Notes: generated by a model not told the origin, from the letters alone. A stretch of DNA of 60,840 bases from Mesorhizobium comanense (GCF_005503535.1 NZ_SCNN01000032.1:1-60840), one strand, 5' to 3'. Counted from the first letter of the stretch, positions 17,844 to 26,772 are shown. A program made the numbers and translations.

Positions 17844-18329
17844 TCAGTCCGCCCTCAATCGTACCATCAACGTCGAGCAGAACAGGGCCCAACCGGCACC
17901 AATCGCCCAGCCGGCGATCACGTCGGTCGGCCAGTGGACACCAAGATAGATTCGGCTTGCCCCAACCGCCAATGTGACCAGCATCGAGAGGGCCATGATG
18001 AAGATGCGCAGCAGTCGGGGTTCAAAGCTGCGCGCCAGCATGATGCCTACGGTGAAGTAGACCGTGGCCGCCATGAAGGCGGGCCCACTCGGAAAGCTGG
18101 AAGTGTATATGCGCGTGCCGTAGGCAACCAAATCCGGGCGAGGGCGATCAAAGCCATATTTCAGCAAGGAGCTCAGGATCACACCACTCCCGACAGCCAG
18201 GATGACCGCGATGGCATTGCGAAGCGAGCCGCTGACAATGCCGCCAACGGTTTTGACCCCTCCGTGATTTTGACGGATTGGGAGCGAGGGACCGTCGCAA
18301 TGCTGCCGGTGGGCGGCCGTTGCGGACAT
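17844..18329 (-). pseudogene. PAP2-family phosphatase, N-terminally truncated with an altered active site
   Basis: The frame holds the three PAP2 motifs: KYGFDRPRPD (KX6RP), SFPSGPAF (normally PSGH) and SRIYLGVHWPTD (SRX5HX3D). The histidine of motif 2, which protonates the leaving group, is proline here, so activity is doubtful. Homology begins only at about 18250; upstream residues (MSATAAHRQH...) belong to a junction with the divergent multicopper-oxidase fragment, so the first membrane helices are lost. In intact form it would dephosphorylate lipid phosphates or undecaprenyl pyrophosphate. Confidence 0.75.
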
Positions 18330-18915
18330 TCGAGGTCACGGCCGAGGACAAGACGATTGAGATCGCGCCGAGCGTAACCTTTCCGGCGTGGACGTACAAC
18401 GGCCGCGTGCCGGGTCCGACGCTGCGCGCCAAGGAAGGCGAGCGCATTCGCGTCGTGTTCCAGAACAACGGCTCGCATCCGCACTCGATGCATTTCCACG
18501 GCATCCACGCCGCCCGCATGGATGGAATTCCCGGCGCCGGGCTGATCGATCCGGGTGAAGAGTTCGTCTACGCATTCGACGCCAGGCCGTTTGGCTGCCA
18601 CCTCTATCACTGCCACGCCTTGCCGCCGAAACGGCATATCCACAAAGGTATGTACGGCGCCTTCGTCATCGACCCAGACCCGGACCGCCATCCGGAGCAT
18701 GCGGATGTTGCCCGGTCACGGCTTCTCGGCACGCTCGACAATGCGGGCTGGCAAGAACTGGTGATGGTCATGAACGTGTTCTACACCAATTTCGACGAAG
18801 AGAACGAATTCTACGCCGCCAACACCATTGCCCATGCCTATGCGAAGATCCCTATCCGCATCGAGCGCGGCAAGCCGGTGCGCATCTATCTGGTCAATGT
18901 GCTGGAATTCGATCG
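18278..18915 (+). pseudogene. Multicopper oxidase, internal fragment
   Basis: From about 18320 the frame encodes a cupredoxin-domain block: WTYNGRVPGPTLRAKEGERI, HPHSMHFHG (copper ligands), and CHLYHCHALP (copper ligands). It runs on to the VLGTLDNAGW/ENEFYAANTIAHAYAK region usual in two-domain periplasmic oxidases. Similarity ends after YLVNVLEFD at about 18911. The signal peptide and the C-terminal cupredoxin ligands (HLH and the HAHQSEF type) are missing. Both this fragment and the divergent PAP2 gene lose homology near 18.29 kb, marking a recombination junction. Confidence 0.8.
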
Positions 18916-18951
18916 TCTTCGTCAGTTTCGGCTTCTTCCAAGGAGTCCGCA

Positions 18952-19049
18952 TTACTCGCGACGAAATCCATCTGCTCCGGCCAGTTCCAGGGACGCGACC
19001 AAGGCCCGGTTGGCCTCGGTCACGGAAACGAGACGGATTTCTCCGGCCT
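18952..19049 (-). other. Possible C-terminal coding remnant next to the NRPS gene
   Basis: A minus-strand frame ending at 18952 reads LPGIRLKAGEIRLVSVTEAN then RALVASLELAGADGFRRE and overlaps the 3' end of the NRPS-like gene in another frame. It looks like a genuine protein fragment (start of a downstream gene, cut at the junction with the oxidase fragment), but I cannot assign it. Confidence 0.3.
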
Positions 19050-22000
19050 TCAGGCGGATGCCCGGGAGCCGTCGCCCGTGACCGGCTCCACGAACCGATG
19101 CAGCTTGGCCGGGTTGCCCCGCCATATGGAGTTGGGCTCAAGCTCTTCACCCTTCATCACGAAGGAGTCGACATCGACCACCGATCCTTCGCCCATCACG
19201 ACGCCGTAATGGATGAATGCGGAAGGCCCTAGCGTGCATCCCTTGCCGATGCGGATGAAATCGGTCTTGAACGCGCCTTCTTCCAGCGAATGGGCCTGGA
19301 TGACGCAGCCTTCATTGAGCGTGACGTCATCGCCGATCTCCACCAGCGAACGCTCGGTCAGGTTGCTGCCGCCGTCATAGACACGGCTGCCCACCTTGAC
19401 GCCCAGCATGCGCAGGATCATCGGCCGGAACGGCGTGCCGGCGAACAAGCGCACGATCGGCGAATCGGCAAGCTTCCAGTGGCGTTCGTGGCGCCAGAAG
19501 GCGACGTCGTAGATCGTCGTCATTTGCGGCTTCAGCCTGCCGAAACCAAGGCTTGCCCGCTCGACCAGGATGTAGAACGGAATTGTGATCGCGGAGGTCA
19601 AAAGTACGGCCACGAAAAGGGCGACCTCGTTCCATTCGGTATAATAGTTCAGCGCCCGGTCCCAGATCGCCAGTGTGACGAACAGCATGACCCATTGCGT
19701 GGCCATGAACAGAAGGATCGTTACCGCGTTGTGACGGTTCTTGACCGGGATGCGCCGGCGCCGGTCGTCCTCGTTGACGCCAGCGATAAGTTCCTTGTCG
19801 CGGTTCACCATGCGCGGGATTTCAAAGGAAGGCGAACCCAGGAGCCCGACATTCTCGCGCACCGGACCATCGATGGGGATCATCACCTTGGTGCCGAGCA
19901 GGACGTTGTCGCCCGTGCGTCCATCCGGTGGATAGTAGATGTTGTTGCCGAGATAGTTGCGCTCGCCGATCCTCGTCGGCTCGAGCCGGAACGCCGAGGC
20001 GGACTTGTGCATGTTGATCATGAAAAGTCCGTCCGACACCATGGTCTCGGTGCCGATCTCGCACAGGAGAGGGTTTTCGTGCTGCTTGTTGCTGCCGAAG
20101 TTGGATCCGGTCTGCACCACCTTGTTGAGGTTCCAGCCGATGGCGCGCATGTAGTGCACGATTGCCGAACTGTCGCCGAACAGCAGCCCCAGGGTGCGGG
20201 AGTTGCTCGAGAATTCGGCGACGGTCTGGAGCCAATAGTGGAAGCCGTACAGCGTATAGGTGCGGCCGGGTTTCAACAGCAGGCTGAGCAGGCGCGGCAC
20301 CAGCGTCGCGGCGAGAAAGGCCACGGCGATATAGCCGAAAAGCGTGACCGTGGTGCCGATCGCGACAAGGCCGATCGTCTCATGATAGTCGTCGCCGACG
20401 TTCTCCCAATAGCTGTGGAACAGCAGCGGCAGCGGGGTGACGATGGCAAACAGCCCAATCAGCTGAACGGCTTCGAACAGGAAGCGTCGGATGTTGGAAG
20501 GATCGACGTTGCGCACCTTGCAATAGTCCGCCGTGGTCGGCACGGCTGGCGATCCATGCCAGCGTTCGCCGTCGGGGATGCTTTGCCCGCGGTGCAGCGA
20601 GGACGAATGGCCGAGCTGGGCGCCGTCGCCGATCCGCGTGTCGATGTCGAGCGTGGAGCCGACGCCGACGAAGGCATCGCGGCCGATGGTCAGCGGCCCG
20701 GTGTGGATATAGCCGGACTGGGCGCGATAGCCGAGGATCATGGATTCCTTGCGCAGGATGGTGTTGGCACCAATTGAAATGAGATCCGTGCAGACCGGCA
20801 CCGTTTTCGATTCGATGACGGCGTTTTTCCCGAGTCTGGTGCCGAGAAGCTGCAGATAGAAGCTGTAGAGCGGGCTGCCCCGGAACAGCACGACGGGTGC
20901 GGTGCGGATCAATGTCTTGACGACCCAGAAGCGGAAGTAGCGCAGGCCCCAGATCGGAAACACCTCGGCCTTCCAGCGGCCGATGAGGACCCATTTCGCG
21001 ATGACGGCAAAGCCCGACATGCCGAAGAACACGCCGGCCGAAAGCGCCACGCAGCGCAAATAGAGCTGCAACGGATCGTCGAGCGCGTCATACATCCAGT
21101 CGAGGCCGCCATCAAGCGCCCACAGCGCCGCATAGCTGTAGAGCCCGTAGAACAGCATCTGCGCCGCGCCACAGGTCCAGTAGGCAAAATTCGATGCCTG
21201 GCGGGTGAGAACAGGCTCATTGGTCGCCGTCGTCATCTCTTCCGCCACGCTCAGATGTTTGGCGAGGCGCGCCACGGTCGGATAGAGATAGATGTCGCGC
21301 ATGGACGTCGTCGCCCATTCCTTCCTGGTGCGCACGCGCGCGCAGAAATGCGCCATCAGCAGCGAGTTGGCGCCGAGATCGTCGAAGAAGTTGTCCTCGA
21401 CGGACACGTCGTCGAATTTCAGCACCTCGGCCAGCGCGCCGGCCAGGAAACGCTCGTCGTCATTGCCGGGCGCCACCATGGCGCGGTCGGCCGAAAGCCG
21501 CACGGTTGTCGGCTTCGGCAGCTGGCGAAGGTCGACCTTGTTGGAGACCGTCATCGGGATGACAGGCAGTTCCTCCAGATAGGAGGGCACCATGTAATCC
21601 GGCAGGCGCCGCTTCATCGTCTGGGCGAGATCCGCGCGGGAGAGTGCCGGCTGGCCGGCCTTGCGCGCGTAATAGGCGACGAGCTCGACGCGGCCGGGCT
21701 CGATCTCCCAGGTGGTGACGGCGGCCTGGGCGATATCAGGCTGGTCGAGCAGCACCGCCTCGATCTCGCCGAGTTCGATGCGGTAGCCGCGGATCTTCAC
21801 CTGGGTATCGATGCGCCCGGCATATTCGATCTCGCCGCTGTCGTTGATCCGGCCAAGGTCGCCCGTGCGGTAGATGCGCTTTGACGGGTTGTTTGGCAGG
21901 TCGAGGAAATCGGCGATGAATTTCTGTTCCGTCAGGTCGGGCCGGTTGAGATAACCGACGGCGAGCCCGATGCCGGCGATGCCAATCTCGCCCAGTTCGC

Positions 22001-23168
22001 CAGGCTCGGCCAGCTCCGGCAGCGAAGGGTCGAGGATGACGATCGAATAGGTGGGCAGCGGCGCGCCGATGGTGACGGGCCTGTCCGGCGTCAGCGCGCC
22101 CATCGTTGCCGTGACGGTCGCTTCGGTCGGACCATAGGTGTTGAGGATCTGCCGGCCGGGCTTCGACCAGCGCACCACCAGATTGTGCGGGCAGGCCTCG
22201 CCGCCCACCAGCAGCGTGCGCAGGCTGGGCACCTCGCTGGTCATGGACGACAGCAAGGTCGGACTGCAGGCCATGCAGGTGATGTCATGATGACGCAGGA
22301 AATCCGCGAGTTCCTCGCCCACCAGAGGCAGCTGGCCGGGTGCGGGCACCACCGTCGCGCCGGCGACGAACGGCACCCAGATCTCTTCGGAGGAAAAGTC
22401 GAAGGCGATGGTCATGCCTTGGTAGACGCGATCGCCCGGCTGGTAGCCATAGGATGCGGCGGCGACCCGGATGAAGTTGACGAAGCTCTGGTGCTTGACG
22501 GCGACGCCCTTGGGCCTGCCTGTCGTGCCCGACGTGTAGAGGATGTAGCAAATGTCGTCGGCCGGTGCCTTGTGTGGCTTCAGCGGCGCGCTGGACTGTT
22601 TGGAGATCTCGGCGGAAGCGCTGTCGATCAACAGGTGGGGAACGGGCAATTGACCGGCACGCGACGCATAGGCGGCGATGGTGACGATCAGGCTGACGCT
22701 GGCGTCTTCGATGATGAGCGTCATACGCTCTTGCGGAAACGCGGTGGCCAGCGGCACGAAGGCAGCGCCTGCCTTCACCACGGCGAGCAAGGCGACATAG
22801 GTCTCGGCGGATCGGTCGAGAATGAGGCCGACCCGGTGACCCGGTTGCACGCCGCGCTTGATCAGCAGGCGGGCGAACTGGTTGGCACGGCTGTCCAGCT
22901 CCTGATAGGTCCAGACGCGGCCTTCGGAGATCACCGCAGGCAAGGTGGCGAATGTCTCGGCGAGCTGCTCGAAGACCTTGTCCAGACGCTCGTCGGGCTG
23001 ACCTGCCCGGGCGAAGTCGGCGCCCGTCAGAACCTGCGGGCGCGCGATCGTTGCCGAGTCCGGGGCGATGGTTGCGTCGACGAGCAGCAGGTCAACCCTT
23101 GTCGTGGGCTGGCTGCCTGGCTTTGCCGCGTCTCTTTCAAGTCCGGCGATATCGACACCGTAATCCAT
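19050..23168 (-). CDS. Pls/PosA-type non-ribosomal peptide synthetase-like protein
   Basis: ATG 23168 gives about 1372 residues. Order: an adenylation domain (YILYTSGTTGRPKG about 208; NTYGPTEATVTATM; KIRGYRIELGEIEA); a carrier domain around residue 600 with DDLGANSLLM holding the phosphopantetheine serine; then several membrane helices interleaved with hexapeptide-repeat segments (for example LTIGRDAFVGVGSTLDIDTR). There is no condensation or thioesterase domain. This matches the Pls/PosA family, whose founding members polymerise lysine or ornithine through a membrane-embedded C-terminal region. The substrate cannot be predicted with certainty. No phosphopantetheinyl transferase is recognisable beside it. 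It appears intact, unlike its neighbours. Confidence 0.9.
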   Translation of the reverse strand: MDYGVDIAGLERDAAKPGSQPTTRVDLLLVDATIAPDSATIARPQVLTGADFARAGQPDERLDKVFEQLAETFATLPAVISEGRVWTYQELDSRANQFARLLIKRGVQPGHRVGLILDRSAETYVALLAVVKAGAAFVPLATAFPQERMTLIIEDASVSLIVTIAAYASRAGQLPVPHLLIDSASAEISKQSSAPLKPHKAPADDICYILYTSGTTGRPKGVAVKHQSFVNFIRVAAASYGYQPGDRVYQGMTIAFDFSSEEIWVPFVAGATVVPAPGQLPLVGEELADFLRHHDITCMACSPTLLSSMTSEVPSLRTLLVGGEACPHNLVVRWSKPGRQILNTYGPTEATVTATMGALTPDRPVTIGAPLPTYSIVILDPSLPELAEPGELGEIGIAGIGLAVGYLNRPDLTEQKFIADFLDLPNNPSKRIYRTGDLGRINDSGEIEYAGRIDTQVKIRGYRIELGEIEAVLLDQPDIAQAAVTTWEIEPGRVELVAYYARKAGQPALSRADLAQTMKRRLPDYMVPSYLEELPVIPMTVSNKVDLRQLPKPTTVRLSADRAMVAPGNDDERFLAGALAEVLKFDDVSVEDNFFDDLGANSLLMAHFCARVRTRKEWATTSMRDIYLYPTVARLAKHLSVAEEMTTATNEPVLTRQASNFAYWTCGAAQMLFYGLYSYAALWALDGGLDWMYDALDDPLQLYLRCVALSAGVFFGMSGFAVIAKWVLIGRWKAEVFPIWGLRYFRFWVVKTLIRTAPVVLFRGSPLYSFYLQLLGTRLGKNAVIESKTVPVCTDLISIGANTILRKESMILGYRAQSGYIHTGPLTIGRDAFVGVGSTLDIDTRIGDGAQLGHSSSLHRGQSIPDGERWHGSPAVPTTADYCKVRNVDPSNIRRFLFEAVQLIGLFAIVTPLPLLFHSYWENVGDDYHETIGLVAIGTTVTLFGYIAVAFLAATLVPRLLSLLLKPGRTYTLYGFHYWLQTVAEFSSNSRTLGLLFGDSSAIVHYMRAIGWNLNKVVQTGSNFGSNKQHENPLLCEIGTETMVSDGLFMINMHKSASAFRLEPTRIGERNYLGNNIYYPPDGRTGDNVLLGTKVMIPIDGPVRENVGLLGSPSFEIPRMVNRDKELIAGVNEDDRRRRIPVKNRHNAVTILLFMATQWVMLFVTLAIWDRALNYYTEWNEVALFVAVLLTSAITIPFYILVERASLGFGRLKPQMTTIYDVAFWRHERHWKLADSPIVRLFAGTPFRPMILRMLGVKVGSRVYDGGSNLTERSLVEIGDDVTLNEGCVIQAHSLEEGAFKTDFIRIGKGCTLGPSAFIHYGVVMGEGSVVDVDSFVMKGEELEPNSIWRGNPAKLHRFVEPVTGDGSRASA

Positions 23169-23728
23169 TTCCAAACTTTCTCGTCCTGGTCGAGCGGTGC
23201 CAGGCACATCTCAATCATGCCGCCGCTCGAGCAGGCATTGTCGGCTGTGCCGCCGCTGCAGTTTGACCGTTGTTGATGGAGGTGGAATGACCGAAGCTTC
23301 CAAAACGGAAGAATCCGCAATCCCGACCGGCGATCACTGACCGCCCGATCTCACCCCTCTTCGGCAGGGCCGTTATCACAGAACCGGCCGCCCCGTCTTC
23401 ACATATTCGGGAGTCTTCACATATTCGGGAGCATGGGCGCGCGGGCGCATCGCCTCGGAGCTGCCGGCGGCGAGCGACGTGCCGAGCAGGGCACCCATCC
23501 ATCCGTTCGAACCTCGTTGCATTGCCGGCCCATTCCCGTTGTGCGGCGGCCATTTTCCGGCCGCCGCCGCATGATTATGCCATCCGATCTTTTCGCCAGT
23601 TTTTCCGAACTGTTGAATTTTGTTTCTGAATTGTGTCTGGGCGCTGTTCTTACCTCCCCTTGTTGGCCCTTGCGGGGAAGCTGCAGCGCGCCTTACGCCA
23701 TCCCACCCTGCCGGCGGCTGACCAACGA
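23169..23728. other. Intergenic stretch upstream of the NRPS-like gene
   Basis: About 560 bases. A minus-strand frame (to 23376) ends in RAHAPEYVKTPEYVKTGRPV and includes the short tandem repeat described separately, but has no clear start or family. The region probably contains the NRPS promoter and the breakpoint that truncated the EamA gene. Confidence 0.4.
23396..23431. repeat. Exact tandem duplication of an 18-bp unit
   Basis: TCTTCACATATTCGGGAG occurs twice in direct succession with no mismatch. In the minus-strand frame it repeats the hexapeptide PEYVKT. Confidence 0.9.
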
Positions 23729-24158
23729 TCACGCAAATATTTTGGATCGTTCGGATCGGCGGTCGACGTTTTCACGGAACACCAGCCACGCAATCGCCAT
23801 GGTGGCCAACCCTTCGACATTCAGCAGCAGGGCGGCGCTGGAAGCAGTTGCCAAGGCGAGTCCAGACATCAGCAGGACAGGTCCGACGACACCACCAGCA
23901 GCAATGGCGCCCGCTAGCCAGGGAAGATCAGCCCGTTGTAGGGAGGCCTCGTTTGCGCCTCGCCGATCGACGCGAGTTGCGATAAAACCAGAACAGAGCC
24001 AGCCCGAGGCCCGCGCCCAGATAGAGCAACCCTGCGAGCATGAGCGGGCTTACCACATCGAGGAGCAGCTTGGATAACGGCGACACTGCTCCGAACAGAG
24101 CGGCTGAACCCAGTGCGAGCGGCATTAAAGCCGCGAAGGCGCCGGTGTTGATCGACAT
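23729..24158 (-). pseudogene. EamA-family permease, frameshifted and truncated
   Basis: ATG 24158 follows AAGGA. The frame begins MSINTGAFAALMPLALGSAA, contains an EamA-like first helix pair (GAVSPLSKLLLDVVSPLMLA), then leaves frame near 23945. The correct continuation is WLAGAIAAGGVVGPVLLMSG then ALLLNVEGLATMAIAWLVFR, ending at 23729. Only about 145 of the usual 290 residues remain. Intact EamA proteins are ten-helix exporters. It lies 10 bases downstream of the SCO gene and was probably its operon partner. Confidence 0.75.
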
Positions 24159-24168
24159 GATTGGTCCT

Positions 24169-24783
24169 TCATGTGATGGGGGCGATAAGCCGCTGAAGTT
24201 TCTTAAGTTGGATGTCACGTGGCTCGTGCATGTCCAGCTTGCCGGCGAACTCGCCGCGGGCATCCATCAAGATAATTCCAGCCGTGTGTTCCATTGTGTA
24301 GTCGCCCCCATCTTCCGGAATCTTCTTGAAATAGGCGGCAAAGGCCTTGGCGGCACTTGCCGTCTGCGCGGGCGTACCGCGCAAGGCCACAATGCGAGGG
24401 TCGAATTCGGACATGTAGAACGCGAGTTGGTCTGCCGTATCCCGTTCGGGATCGACGGTGATGAAAAGAGGCATCAACCTGTCGGCGCCAGTCCCAAGTT
24501 CGGCAAGCAGGCTCGTCAGTTCGTAGAGCGTCGTCGGGCAAATGTCCGGGCAATGGGTAAAGCCGAAAAAGACCAGATATGGTTTGCCGACCAGATCGGC
24601 ATTGGAAAAGGGCTTGCCCGCAAGCGTCAAAAGCTCGAACGGCCCGGCAATCGCAGCTTTGCCAACTTCCACGACCGGGGGTGGCGGGTTGAGGACGCCA
24701 TAGGCCTGCATAAGCGCGACCCAGCCAGTGACGACGCCCAGGCAAGCAACCAGCGCCCATAGAACGATACGAACGGTTCTCAC
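24169..24783 (-). CDS. SCO1/SenC-type copper metallochaperone
   Basis: The GTG at 24783, 4 bases after the upstream stop, gives 204 residues with one N-terminal membrane anchor (IVLWALVACLGVVTGWVAL). The thioredoxin fold carries the copper site: cysteines in THCPDICPTTL (CPDIC) and the histidine in MEHTAGIILMD. SCO proteins deliver copper to cytochrome c oxidase CuA or act as periplasmic thiol redox proteins. It is translationally linked to the PCuAC gene, a common copper-delivery pairing. Confidence 0.9.
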   Translation of the reverse strand: MRTVRIVLWALVACLGVVTGWVALMQAYGVLNPPPPVVEVGKAAIAGPFELLTLAGKPFSNADLVGKPYLVFFGFTHCPDICPTTLYELTSLLAELGTGADRLMPLFITVDPERDTADQLAFYMSEFDPRIVALRGTPAQTASAAKAFAAYFKKIPEDGGDYTMEHTAGIILMDARGEFAGKLDMHEPRDIQLKKLQRLIAPIT

Positions 24784-24787
24784 AGGC

Positions 24788-25291
24788 TCACTGGCCAGAC
24801 GACTGCTGCGCAGAGCGTGGCTTGTCGACTGGCGCCTGCTGGTCCGCGCCCAGCACAAGAAACCCAATTTCGACGACGCCAGCCTTTGCGAATCTCAATC
24901 GAGCTGGAACACGATCCCCCGCGACAAATCCTCGGTCGGGCTCGATGAACATCATATGCAACCCACCAGGCTGCAAAGCGATGCTTTGCCCGGACGCGAC
25001 ATCAAGGCCACCGACAACGGGCCGCACTTTGGCAACACCGTCCTCGACAGTCGATTGGTGGATTTCCACCCTGGTTGCCCAACTTGATTCAACGCTTAGC
25101 AAACGATCGGGTTTGGTGCCTATGTTGGTGATGGTGAGATACCCGGCGGCGACCGCTGCGGCCGGCGGCGTTACGCGCGACCACGGATGGCTGATGGATA
25201 TAGCTCCCGCAGGAAACTCATGCGCCATTCCTGGCAAGGTAGAGCGGGCTAGCGCGCACATCAGCACCAACGACTTGGTAGCCGGCCTCAT
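24788..25291 (-). CDS. PCu(A)C-family periplasmic copper chaperone
   Basis: ATG 25291 has GGAG 6 bases upstream; 25303 is an alternative start. The 167-residue protein has a signal-peptide-like N-terminus (SLVLMCALARSTLPGMAHEF) and the DUF461 fold (ISHPWSRVTPPAAAVAAGYL). Of the usual copper ligands, the histidine in VEIHQS and the HMM of GGLHMMFIEP are present. The methionines normally found in EIHEM and MKMRPV are replaced (EIHQS, AKVRPV). Copper affinity may therefore be altered. It precedes the SCO gene and follows the merR gene on the same strand. Confidence 0.85.
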   Translation of the reverse strand: MRPATKSLVLMCALARSTLPGMAHEFPAGAISISHPWSRVTPPAAAVAAGYLTITNIGTKPDRLLSVESSWATRVEIHQSTVEDGVAKVRPVVGGLDVASGQSIALQPGGLHMMFIEPDRGFVAGDRVPARLRFAKAGVVEIGFLVLGADQQAPVDKPRSAQQSSGQ

Positions 25292-25481
25292 TTGGTGCTC
25301 CATTGCTTTGTTCCAGAGTGTGAGCGAAAGACGGTGCAAGGCTGCGGCACCCACCGAAACGGTGGCCGTGAATTTCTGGCGGCGGCCGAGCCGGTAGCGT
25401 CGAGAACCAAGAAAACCACCTTGAGCCGAAATGCATATCGGCGCGTGGATTGCCGATCCTTGAGCCCGAGGTTCGTGGCTG

Positions 25482-25895
25482 TCAGTGGTCGCTTTCGCAC
25501 ATGTCATGATGTGCCAACGCGCGGATGACATAGCAGTCCTTGATCTGGTCACCGGCGCAACGGGTGGCGATTCGCTTGAGTTCCTTTTCCAAACGCCGGA
25601 GCTTCTCTATCTTCTCTCGAACGGCAGTTAGCTGCTCGGCAGCAATCCGGTCGGCTTCCTCGCATGGACGCTCCGGGTGCGCACTGAGATCGATCAGTTC
25701 GCGAATTGCCTCAATTGTCAGGCCGAGTTCACGGGCATGCTTGATAAAGGACAGCCGCTCTCTTTCCGGAGCAGCATACCGCCTCTGGTTGCCCTCGGAT
25801 CGTTCCGCAGCATCCAAAAGGCCCATTTGCTCGTAGTAGCGAATGGTGGGAATCTTCACCCCGGTTTTGCGAGAAAGATCGCCAATCGTCAGCAT
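25482..25895 (-). CDS. MerR-family metal-responsive regulator (second copy)
   Basis: ATG 25895 follows a GAGGTG site. The 137-residue protein has the MerR DNA-binding signature (IGDLSRKTGVKIPTIRYYEQ), a long dimerisation helix, and cysteines at RPCEEAD, TRCAGDQIKDC and the unusual tail HHDMCESDH. That extra His/Cys tail could add metal ligands. It resembles Zn/Cd/Pb-type MerR proteins; metal specificity is not certain. The position upstream of the copper genes on the same strand suggests co-transcription, while the dyad promoters elsewhere suggest wider control. Confidence 0.9.
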   Translation of the reverse strand: MLTIGDLSRKTGVKIPTIRYYEQMGLLDAAERSEGNQRRYAAPERERLSFIKHARELGLTIEAIRELIDLSAHPERPCEEADRIAAEQLTAVREKIEKLRRLEKELKRIATRCAGDQIKDCYVIRALAHHDMCESDH

Positions 25896-25911
25896 GGGCA
25901 GCACCTCATTT

Positions 25912-25928
25912 TCTATAGTGACTAGAGA
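25912..25928. promoter_or_regulatory. MerR-type operator upstream of the second merR
   Basis: TCTATAGT-G-ACTAGAGA is an inverted repeat with one mismatch, 17 bases upstream of the merR start. It resembles the dyads at 26.7 and 35.3 kb but lacks a clear TTGCTC at the matching distance, so it may serve autoregulation. Confidence 0.5.
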
Positions 25929-26200
25929 TTGGCCACTCAATTGCTGTACGTCAACTGTTGGCGCCACATCGCGAGGATTTGTCGCAGCCAAGCCAAAGGT
26001 GATGTTTCCAGTCAGATTTGAACCTGACGGCCCAATCTGGCGTGGCAAGGTGCTGAAAGGCGACGACCTTGTCGCCTTCAAGCGCAAGCGCGAACGCGTC
26101 GACGATCTGCTCAAACAAGGAGCTCCCGGTTTCCAGAAGGTGGCGAGCACAGGTCGATGACTGCGGGACAGTCTGCTGGACTGAGTGCAATGTGTGCCCG

Positions 26201-26400
26201 TCAATGCCGGCACCGGGCCAGCAGCCGGCCGATGCGCGACAGGAGCATTGGCGCGGCAAAGAGAGCGAGGGCGCCGATCGCCCAGAGAACAACAATCGCG
26301 GGCTTCAGCTCGCAGCAACGCGATAGCCTGCCCCATAGGCCACTGACGTCGAGACCGCCAACAATGCTGCTCGCTTCCTTTCCGACGCCGCGCTATCGAT
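26201..26400 (-). pseudogene. Degraded relative of the CDF-cassette small membrane protein
   Basis: The frame reads VGKEASSIVGGLDVSGLWGR and then KPAIVVLWAIGALALFAAPM-LLSRIGRLLARCRH. This aligns along its length with the C-terminal half of the protein at 15453-15917 (VGKEQVGAVDALNVSGLLGQ and KPAIVILWGIGALALLVAPL). The N-terminal half is not recognisable, so it is a remnant. Confidence 0.7.
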
Positions 26401-26653
26401 GGACAGCGCCGCCTCGCCTTATCGTGTATCGTTGAAGAGATTCCACGGAGGCCCGTATAGGCGGGGGCTGCACGCGCCGGAGGTAACGCCAGTTGGCATG
26501 GCAATGTTTAGAATGCTGTCGAGCGCCTACCAGTTCGAAGCCGGCGATGGGCCGCTTTCTGCAGCTAACGCGGCGGTCGAGGTTGCAGCAAAACGCGGAT
26601 CGACCGTTGCACGACACTTTTGCGTTACCTTGCTACGAACGATCATTTTTAGT

Positions 26654-26684
26654 TTGCTCCTCTAGCTACTAGAGCAAGCATCCT
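26654..26684 (+). promoter_or_regulatory. MerR-type promoter
   Basis: TTGCTC (26654-26659), 19-bp spacer with CTCTAG-CTA-CTAGAG, then CATCCT. It has the same -35 and dyad register as the P-type ATPase promoter. It reads toward the small gene at 26773, 89 bases downstream. Confidence 0.6.
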
Positions 26685-26772
26685 TCGCTTTCTCATTCCG
26701 CTGGTGCCGTCATGCTCGCGACCCTCGGAATAGCGAGCACGGTGACCAGAACCGTAAGCGGGTCGACAGCAG

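Noticed and set aside
19290..20777. 495-codon open frame on the plus strand
   Set aside because: Antisense shadow inside the NRPS-like gene; its product is rich in Asp, Arg, His and Gln with no domain signature.
25482..26504. 340-codon minus-strand frame as one gene
   Set aside because: Only the last 137 codons are a MerR protein with its own ATG and ribosome site; the upstream part is out of frame over the membrane-protein remnant and its promoter region.
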